DNA from: Beroe forskalii | Taxonomy: Eukaryota > Ctenophora > Nuda > Beroida > Beroidae | Direction of reading: 5' to 3' | NCBI GenBank assembly: GCA_011033025.1 | Contig: WFMF01000005.1 | Location: forward strand, 930,001-994,000 | Length of the DNA stretch: 64,000 nucleotides | Part shown: positions 57,043 to 64,000 of the stretch, in pieces | Layout of the letters: each line of letters opens with the position of its first letter | How positions within the stretch are numbered: position 1 is the first letter of the stretch | The notes under the pieces: generated by a model | Database searches by the model: none | What the model was told of the DNA's origin: nothing | Seen by the model: the letters and a program-made list of their open reading frames with translations, nothing else | Program-made: the position numbers and the translations under genes

Positions 57043-57048
57043 AATAAA
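57043..57048 (+). promoter_or_regulatory. Polyadenylation signal AATAAA
   Basis: The canonical hexamer 55 bp after the stop codon of the TJAP1-like gene. No transcript evidence. Confidence 0.5.
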
Positions 57049-57857
57049 ATGTTCCTAGTGACTGTATGTGCGTAATTCGAATTCAAAGGCTTCGTCTTCA
57101 TTAGGATTATAAAATAGACTGTTCCCAAATTGAATACAGTAAATTCTTAAATCAACCTTTGAGGCTGACTTTCAAGCTATTGAGTCGCGTTTTTGAGGAT
57201 TGAGGAGTTTATAAACTGCTGAAGTGCTGAGGATTAAGGAGGGTGTGTTAACAACGACTGAATGAAAAGTCGGACCTATCCTACGAGTACATTGTGTTAC
57301 TAAACTTAAAACTATCAAACATTGCAGTATTATTTCGGAGCAAGTCTATGAACAACATTTATAACCAGAGATAAGAGTCCCAATTAAAATTCCCTATTGA
57401 CACAAGACTATTTCAAAGCTGCAATCAGCCTCTTGCAGTGCAAATTAGCTGTGAATTTATAGCTTATCTAGTTGGCAGTAGAATTGAAATTAATTTTTGT
57501 ATGTGTTTGTTTGTTGCTTAGTTCAAAATAGATAACATCCTTGACAATTTCAAAATTATACATTTGTATAATAACAAAACAGTCTTTTATTTGTTGATAA
57601 CTCCGCCCTATATTTTGTTAGGTCAGAAAGCCCTCATGAGAAAAGTTGCACCAAAAATTAAAGAAATGCCAATAAACTGAAAACGTATAACCCTATTAAA
57701 ATCCTCGAAATTCTCGCGAAGGCCTGTCAACGACAGACAAAACCCTTATTTATGTGAACAGCTAAAAAGTTGAGTCTCTTAAACTTACAGATATAAAAAG
57801 CAACAAATTATTGCCTGCTAGCTCCAAAGTGTCTTTGATCAAGTGTTTCTGTTTTCT
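57049..57857. other. Spacer between convergent genes
   Basis: The 3' ends of the TJAP1-like gene (plus) and of the unrecognised gene (minus) face each other here. AT-rich, nothing else recognised. Confidence 0.5.
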
Positions 57858-59088
57858 TCAGTTATTGAGCATGCAAAACATGAACACAGCCAGGTCGTAA
57901 TAGCCAGTTTCTTCGAACGCAGTCTTCACCATTTCCTTCCAATCCTCCCAACTTTCAGCACTGTCAAGAGGCTTCATGCTGGGGTCATCTCCGTCTTGTA
58001 GTGTGCTGGCCACAATAGGGAGGAGCTGGAAAAGGTATGGGTCAATATAATCATCTCGTTATACCTCGTGTTATAGTTAAGTGGTTATAATCATCTTGTT
58101 ACTTGTTAGTTATAATGAATGATGATTCCAGCATTAAGTTGTAGAATGGAGGGAATGGTGGGCAAATGGTTGATCCAACGGTTGGACATTCATTTTCAAC
58201 CGTAACGCGCGAATACAGGAGTGCTGTGTTTTATTCATTTGGGTACAATTTAACGATCATGAATTCACACTGACTCCCACCTCGGCATCTGTTAAGTCGA
58301 AGTCTACAGCATCAAAGTTAGGCCTTATTCCCTGCCGTTTATAATGGGCACTATAACTAGCGCTGTAACCAAATCCTGACGGTGCGTCTACTGACGGTGC
58401 GTCTACTGATCTCTTGGGTCGCGTTACGGAGTCAACATATCGAAGTGATTTCAGATAAGTATCCAATAACTAACAATGACTCTCACCTCGGCATCCGATA
58501 AGTCGAAGTCTACAGCATCAAAGTCAGGCCTCATTCCCGCACGTTTATAAATATCTTCGGCTCCCTTTTCTCCATAATGAGCACTATAATCGGCACCCCA
58601 AGTAAACCCTGCAGGTGCTGCTACTGCTCTCTTGGATCGCGTTACGGAGTCGAAATATCGAAACAATTTCACATGGTTCTAACAGCTGTACAGGGGGTTT
58701 AATTATTATAGGTACAACAACATCGGGTAAGGGCGCCTATTCCTAACAATTCCCCATTATAAATCCCTTGCTGTCCAAGTTCATGTCACGAAAGACATTT
58801 TGTAACTCGGTAATCTGCCGATGCACACCTGGAGCACAACCTGTGCCCGAGGTGTGCCCGAAGTGTGCCCGAGGTGTGCCCGAAGTGTGCCCGAGGTGTG
58901 CCCGAAGTGTGCCCGAGGTTGTGCATCGGCATATTACCGAGTTACCGAACATTTGCCCAACAACTCATATCGATCTGTTAGAGTCTTGTTCCCGGATGTG
59001 ATACCAGGGTACCGTATCTTGAAGGAGAACAAGTTGAGGTAGTTCAGCACATCGTTCTCTTCGATGTCCGTGACACACGTGCAGATAT
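57858..59088 (-). CDS. 3' part of an unrecognised gene with duplicated alternative exons
   Basis: I do not recognise the protein. Minus-strand exons: 59088-58946 (ICTCVTDIEENDVLNYLNLF, TLTDRYELLGKCS), then either exon a 58678-58487 (SKRAVAAPAGFTWGADYSAH, RPDFDAVDFDLSDAE) or exon b 58469-58281 (PKRSVDAPS, YSASYSAHYKRQGIRPNFDA), then the last exon 58025-57858 (LLPIVASTLQDGDDPSMKPL, ending AVFMFCMLNN and a stop). All junctions after the first acceptor are phase 0 with gtaact, gtgaga and gtggga donors. Exons a and b are similar along their whole length and only 17 nt apart, too little for an intron, so a transcript should contain one or the other. The part upstream of 59088 is uncertain. Confidence 0.6.
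58743..58814 (-). CDS. Possible alternative terminal exon with EF-hand-like sequence
   Basis: Minus-strand cggcag acceptor, then 23 codons and a stop: ITELQNVFRDMNLDSKGFI resembles the helix and loop start of an EF-hand (FREMDKDGSGFI type). It is in phase with the exon ending at 58946. If used, it would end the protein before exons a and b. It may also be chance, as its first bases belong to an inverted repeat. Confidence 0.3.
   Translation of the reverse strand: MTELQNVFRDMNLDSKGFIMGNC
58803..58946. repeat. Hairpin with a tandem-repeat loop, coinciding with an intron
   Basis: gtaactcggtaatctgccga at 58803 pairs with tcggcatattaccgagttac ending at about 58945. The loop consists of about seven alternating cccgaggtgtg and cccgaagtgtg units. 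Its arms coincide with the donor at 58945 and the possible acceptor at 58815 on the minus strand. Confidence 0.7.
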
Positions 59089-59402
59089 CTGAGGCCTTTA
59101 GAGGAGTTTTTCTATTTTAAGATGTTTTTATTATTTCATTTTCAATTTTTCATACAGATGGGTGTATACAGGATTTTGATATCTCCTCACGGCATAATTT
59201 GACAATACCAATCGATATTGTTGATTTATGTACATCATAGAACATCTTATTCGCCCATATAAAAAGCCACAATCCCCATGGGGGAGGGGGGGGCTTTCAA
59301 TCCATCAAACCGGGGCAAGGAGGCGCTCCACGACCCTGTATTGCTCCCCAGTGTGCTCCCAGATGTCCGCCATGTGGAGGGCATGCGTAACTTGTTCCAA
59401 GG
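59089..59402. other. Spacer with one open stretch next to the minisatellite
   Basis: At about 59310-59400 both strands are open and compositionally protein-like: plus KEALHDPVLLPSVLPDVRH, with a gtatgg donor, and minus LEQVTHALHMADIWEHTGEQ. It could be a real exon from which the neighbouring repeat grew, but the strand cannot be decided. Confidence 0.35.
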
Positions 59403-62400
59403 TATGGGAGTTAGAGGTGCCCCATCTTGCCTGGTTCATGTGTCTCAATACCTGCAGATTATAGGAGTTAGAGGTGCCCCATCTTGCCTGGTTCATATGT
59501 CTTAACACCTGCAGATTAGGAGTTAGAGGTGCCCCATCTTGCCTGGTTATAGGAGTTAGAGGTGCCCCATCTTGCCTGGTTCATGTGTCTCAATACCTGC
59601 AGATTAGGAGTTAGAGGTGCCCCATCTTGCCTGGTTCATATGTCTTAACACCTGCAGATTAGGAGTTAGAGGTGCCCCATCTTGCCTGGTTCATATGTCT
59701 CAATACCTGCAGATTAGGAGTTAGAGGTGCCCCATCTTGCCTGGTTCATATGTCTTAACACCTGCAGATTAGGAGTTAGAGGTGCCCCATCTTGCCTGGT
59801 TCATGTGTCTTAACACCTGCAGATTAAGAGTTAGAGGTGCCCCATCTTGCCTGGTTCATGTGTCTTAACACCTGCAGATTAAGAGTTAGAGGTGCCCCAT
59901 CTTGCCTGGTTCATATGTCTCAATACCTGCAGATTAGGAGTTAGAGGTGCCCCATCTTGCCTGGTTCATATGTCTCAATACCTGCAGATTATAGGAGTTA
60001 GAGGTGCCCCCATCTTGCCTGGTTCATATGTCTCAATACCTGCAGATTATAGGAGTTAGAGGTGCCCCCATCTTGCCTGGTTCATGTCTCAATACCTGCA
60101 GATTATAGGAGTTAGATGTGCCCCATCTTGCCTGGTTCATATGTCTCAATACCTGCAGATTAGGTGTTAGAGGTGCCCCATCTTGCCTGGTTCATATGTC
60201 TCAATACCTGCAGATTAGGAGTTAGAGGTGCCCCATCTTGCCTGGTTCATATGTCTCAATACCTGCAGATTAGGTGTTAGAGGTGCCCCATCTTGCCTGG
60301 TTCATATGTCTTAACACCTGCAGATTATAGGAGTTAGAGGTGTCCCCATCTTGCCTGGTTCATATGTCTCAATACCTGCAGATTAGGAGTTAGAGGTGCC
60401 CCCATCTTGCCTGGTTCATATGTCTCAATACCTGCAGATTATAGGAGTTAGAGGTGCCCCATCTTGCCTGGTTCATGTGTCTTAACACCTGCAGATTATA
60501 GGAGTTAGAGGTGCCCCATCTTGCCTGGTTCATATGTCTCAATACCTGCAGATTATAGGAGTTAGAGGTGCCCCATCTTGCCTGGTTCATGTGTCTCAAT
60601 ACCTGCAGATTATAGGAGTTAGAGGTGCCCCATCTTGCCTGGTTCATATGTCTCAATACCTGCAGATTATAGGAGTTAGAGGTGCCCCATCTTGCCTGGT
60701 TCATGTGTCTCAATACCTGCAGATTATAGGAGTTAGAGGTGTCCCATCTTGCCTGGTTCATATGTCTCAATACCTGCAGATTATAGGAGTTAGAGGTGCC
60801 CCATCTTGCCTGGTTCATATGTCTCAACACCTGCAGATTATAGGAGTTAGAGGTGCCCCATCTTGCCTGGTTCATATGTCTCAATACCTGCAGATTAGGT
60901 GTTAGAGGTGCCCCATCTTGCCTGGTTCATATGTCTCAATACCTGCAGATTATAGGAGTTAGAGGTGCCCCATCTTGCCTGGTTCATATGTCTCAATACC
61001 TGCAGATTAGGTGTTAGAGGTGCCCCATCTTGCCTGGTTCATATGTCTTAACACCTGCAGATTATAGGAGTTAGAGGTGTCCCATCTTGCCTGGTTCATA
61101 TGTCTCAATACCTGCAGATTAGGAGTTAGAGGTGCCCCATCTTGCCTGGTTCATATGTCTCAATACCTGCAGATTATAGGAGTTAGAGGTGCCCCATCTT
61201 GCCTGGTTCATATGTCTCAATACCTGCAGATTATAGGGAGTTAGAGGTGCCCCATCTTGCCTGGTTCATATGTCTCAATACCTGCAGATTAGGTGTTAGA
61301 GGTGCCCCATCTTGCCTGGTTCATATGTCTTAACACCTGCAGATTATAGGAGTTAGAGGTGTCCCATCTTGCCTGGTTCATATGTCTCAATACCTGCAGA
61401 TTAGGAGTTAGAGGTGCCCCATCTTGCCTGGTTCATATGTCTCAATACCTGCAGATTAGGTGTTAGAGGTGCCCCATCTTGCCTGGTTCATATGTCTTAA
61501 CACCTGCAGATTATAGGAGTTAGAGGTGTCCCATCTTGCCTGGTTCATATGTCTCAATACCTGCAGATTAGGAGTTAGAGGTGCCCCATCTTGCCTGGTT
61601 CATGTGTCTTAATACCTGCAGATTAGGAGATAGAGGTGTCCCATCTTGCCTGGTTCATATGTCTCAATACCTGCAGATTATAGGAGTTAGAGGTGCCCCA
61701 TCTTGCCTGGTTCATATGTCTCAATACCTGCAGATTAGGAGTTAGAGGTGCCCCATCTTGCCTGGTTCATATGTCTCAACACCTGCAGATTATAGGAGAT
61801 AGAGGTGCCCCATCTTGCCTGGTTCATGTGTCTTAACACCTGCAGATTATAGGAGTTAGAGGTGTCCCATCTTGCCTGGTTCATATGTCTCAATACCTGC
61901 AGATTAGGAGTTAGAGGTGCCCCATCTTGCCTGGTTCATATGTCTCAATACCTGCAGATTATAGGAGTTAGAGGTGCCCCATCTTGCCTGGTTCATATGT
62001 CTCAATACCTGCAGATTATAGGAGTTAGAGGTGCCCCATCTTGCCTGGTTCATATGTCTCAATACCTGCAGATTAGGAGTTAGAGGTGCCCCATCTTGCC
62101 TGGTTCATGTGTCTTAATACCTGCAGATTAGGAGATAGAGGTGCCCCATCTTGCCTGGTTCATGTGTCTCAATACCTGCAGATTATAGGAGTTAGAGGTG
62201 CCCCATCTTGTCTGGTTCATATGTCTCAATACCTGCAGATTAGGAGTTAGAGGTGCCCCATCTTGCCTGGTTCATATGTCTCAATACCTGCAGATTATAG
62301 GAGTTAGAGGTGCCCCATCTTGCCTGGTTCATATGTCTCAATACCTGCAGATTATAGGAGTTAGAGGTGCCCCATCTTGCCTGGTTCATGTGTCTTAACA

Positions 62401-62412
62401 CCTGCAGATTAG
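59403..62412. repeat. 55/57-bp minisatellite, about 53 copies
   Basis: Units begin aggagttagaggtgccccat and contain ttgcctggttcat and tctcaatacctgcag. Two length classes differ by an extra AT (attagga or attatagga). Variant sites (catatg/catgtg, caatac/taacac, gagtt/gtgtt) recur in blocks, pointing to multi-unit duplications. Confidence 0.95.
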
Positions 62413-62659
62413 TCTTGATTCAATCTTTGTAATCTATGTTGCTTCTTTGCCACTTTTTTGGCCCAGAGCCATTACCAAAGGGTCAACGCATCGAGAAACA
62501 TGAGAAACCTTAGGATTTGGTGGTACTGGCCACCATGCAAAAGTACAACGATTGATACCACATTAGTATAATATTGGCGGCAATTTCAATACATTATGCA
62601 ATACGTCAATCACAATGCATCAAATCTGTTAAAAGTTTTGAAAATTTGCTTCTACTTAC
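62413..62659. other. Spacer
   Basis: Nothing recognised; contains the minus-strand donor of the next exon at its right edge. Confidence 0.4.
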
Positions 62660-62760
62660 AAAGTCAAAGGTCCTCAAAGCAACAGAGGAAAATTCGGTAT
62701 CGTAGTGAGCTAGAGGGGCATTAGGGAGAATTCTTTGTTCGGCAGTCAAATCCATGTTAA
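62660..62760 (-). CDS. Candidate exon, unrecognised protein
   Basis: A minus-strand caaatttcag acceptor and a gtaagt donor bound 33 open codons containing MDLTAEQRILPNAPLAHYD and SVALRTFDF. An internal ATG sits at 62753-62755. It ends in phase 0, whereas the exon at 59088 needs one preceding base, so at least one more exon would be required to link them. Confidence 0.45.
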
Positions 62761-63834
62761 CTGAAATTTGAGGGCCTCGTTATTTTAGATTTTGAAATAT
62801 TGATGAAACTACAGAACGTAAAGAACATTCCAAATTACAATAACAAGTACCTATAACAAGTAAAGTTATCATCTGAAAAACCCTCCCTTCCCCTGGTACT
62901 TGATCTCGTAACCTGTGACCCCCGGTGGTAAAGTTGCTTGGGTGGTTGCCAATCCTGGTTTTGGGCAAAACAACTTGGTTGCATGGCTGTCATGAGCAAG
63001 TGAGCCCAATAACATTATGAATTTTAATGCTGGTATAACAGTACACCGTATCAGGGGCTATAACACTTGGCACTTGCAGTGTGTGGACTTGTGGATGACA
63101 ATTAAATTTTGCTTGTTTTTTTTTACATTTTACCAAATATTTGTTAACAAATAACAATTAATTATCACGGTACAATTGGCACAGTGGTTAAACATTATCA
63201 TGTCGTAAATTTTAAAAGTTTACGTCTGCCTGCCGCTATGTTTTGTAAATGCTTCAGCATCCAGCAATCCACGAATTATAATTCGATTTTCATAGTCCCT
63301 CTCTCCGGCTCTCTCCTCACTTTGAAACACGAATCGTGGCTAACGCGTGATCTAGCTTTCATTTCCTTTGATGTTGTACGAGGTGGTTGCCAATAACTCA
63401 TTTACCTCTCAGGATAGCTATCCTGCTCTAGGATACCTATCCTGAGTGGAAGTAGGGGTTGTGCAACCTAACGTTAAAGTAACAAATAAATTCCATGCAA
63501 CGTGAAGTGGTCTGTAGTGGCAAGGAAGTTGATTGAGTCACGTATATTGAGTACACTGTACCAGTGAGGGTAATGATACGGATGATAAATAATTATGAAG
63601 GATATTATGTGATGTGTATTTTTTGGGGAGAAAGGAATGCTGCTGGAGAGAGCCACTGCTCCCAGCTCCAGTGCTCAAATGTCAAGTGATGTGTTATGAA
63701 TGAATTCACGGAGCAGATTAGCACTAGATAAATAACAGATAAATTTGAACTTTTTGTGGAGATTTTTCGAATTTGTTGCATTGTTGACCAAAAGTTGTTG
63801 CCCAACTAGGATATCAGGATAGGTTACTTTTTAC
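62761..63834. other. Non-coding stretch
   Basis: No exon supported. A short inverted repeat (tatcctgctctaggatacctatcctg) lies at about 63413-63444, and a related taggatatcaggatag word at 63806-63822. Confidence 0.45.
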
Positions 63835-64000
63835 CACCGGGCTGTGACCATCCCAGATCCCTTAACTGTCGGGATTCCGTTGTCTTCAGTGGCAGTCTCG
63901 TCGAAGTAATACTGAATGTCTTCCACTGTTAGCGAGTGTATGGCATGAGCTACCATGGGAGCGAAGGAGGGGGATATCCCTGCCTCGCCCATTATCACTG
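63835..64000 (-). CDS. Candidate exon running off the window edge
   Basis: Minus-strand open frame with an ATG at 63990-63992: MGEAGISPSFAPMVAHAIHS, TVEDIQYYFDETATEDNGIP, then KGSGMV. Balanced composition and a possible gtggta or gtaaaa donor near 63835. The sequence upstream lies outside the window, so it is not known whether the ATG is the start. Protein not recognised. Confidence 0.4.

Noticed and set aside
1-64000. Retroviral, LTR or other virus-derived elements
   Set aside because: No reverse transcriptase, integrase, capsid or envelope-like peptide and no LTR pair were recognised on either strand; repeats here are inverted or tandem.

Overview
The window is animal nuclear DNA, most likely from a repeat-rich, probably marine, invertebrate. 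It holds spliced genes with GT-AG introns and metazoan-type proteins, many short inverted-repeat (MITE-like) elements, kilobase-scale minisatellites and tRNA-derived repeats in introns. I cannot name the species or phylum. No rRNA gene, CRISPR array, bacterial operon, reverse transcriptase or complete transposase was seen.

Three genes can be named from their exons. (1) On the minus strand, 11.6-15.0 kb, lies the 3' part of an acinus (ACIN1) gene, with its RRM, the RNPS1-SAP18 binding motif and a basic tail. (2) On the plus strand, 28.6-30.6 kb, are four exons of a CHIP/STUB1-like TPR protein; no U-box follows. (3) On the plus strand, 40.3-57.0 kb, a 12-exon gene can be joined in frame to 550 residues; it resembles the TJAP1 (Pilt)/BEGAIN coiled-coil family. 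An unrecognised minus-strand gene fills 57.9-59.1 kb and may extend rightwards; it carries a tandem exon pair separated by only 17 nt, so the two are probably mutually exclusive. Weaker candidates are two minus-strand exons at 6.0-6.6 kb, a nucleoredoxin-like terminal exon at 22.0 kb, and two minus-strand exons at 62.7 and 63.8-64.0 kb.

Most of the remaining DNA is repeat. 0-3.6 kb: inverted-arm elements and a 22-bp minisatellite. 9.1-10.1 kb: an array of unrelated hairpins running into a block of CCATTGG-type palindromes. 16.4-21.6 kb: a satellite of about 320 bp that reverses orientation near 17.95 kb. 22.2-25.5 kb: a 36-bp minisatellite. 31.1-38.0 and 41.3-48.7 kb: two copies of one long-arm foldback transposon without visible coding capacity. 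The second copy lies inside the first intron of the TJAP1-like gene and itself hosts a nested foldback element (44.9-47.2 kb) with a clean 8-bp target duplication. 59.4-62.4 kb: a 55/57-bp minisatellite.

The genes do not form a functional cluster. The recurring themes are DNA built from palindromes at several scales, and tandem duplication of exon-intron junctions. Coordinates of exons come from reading frame plus splice-site consensus and have not been tested against transcripts.
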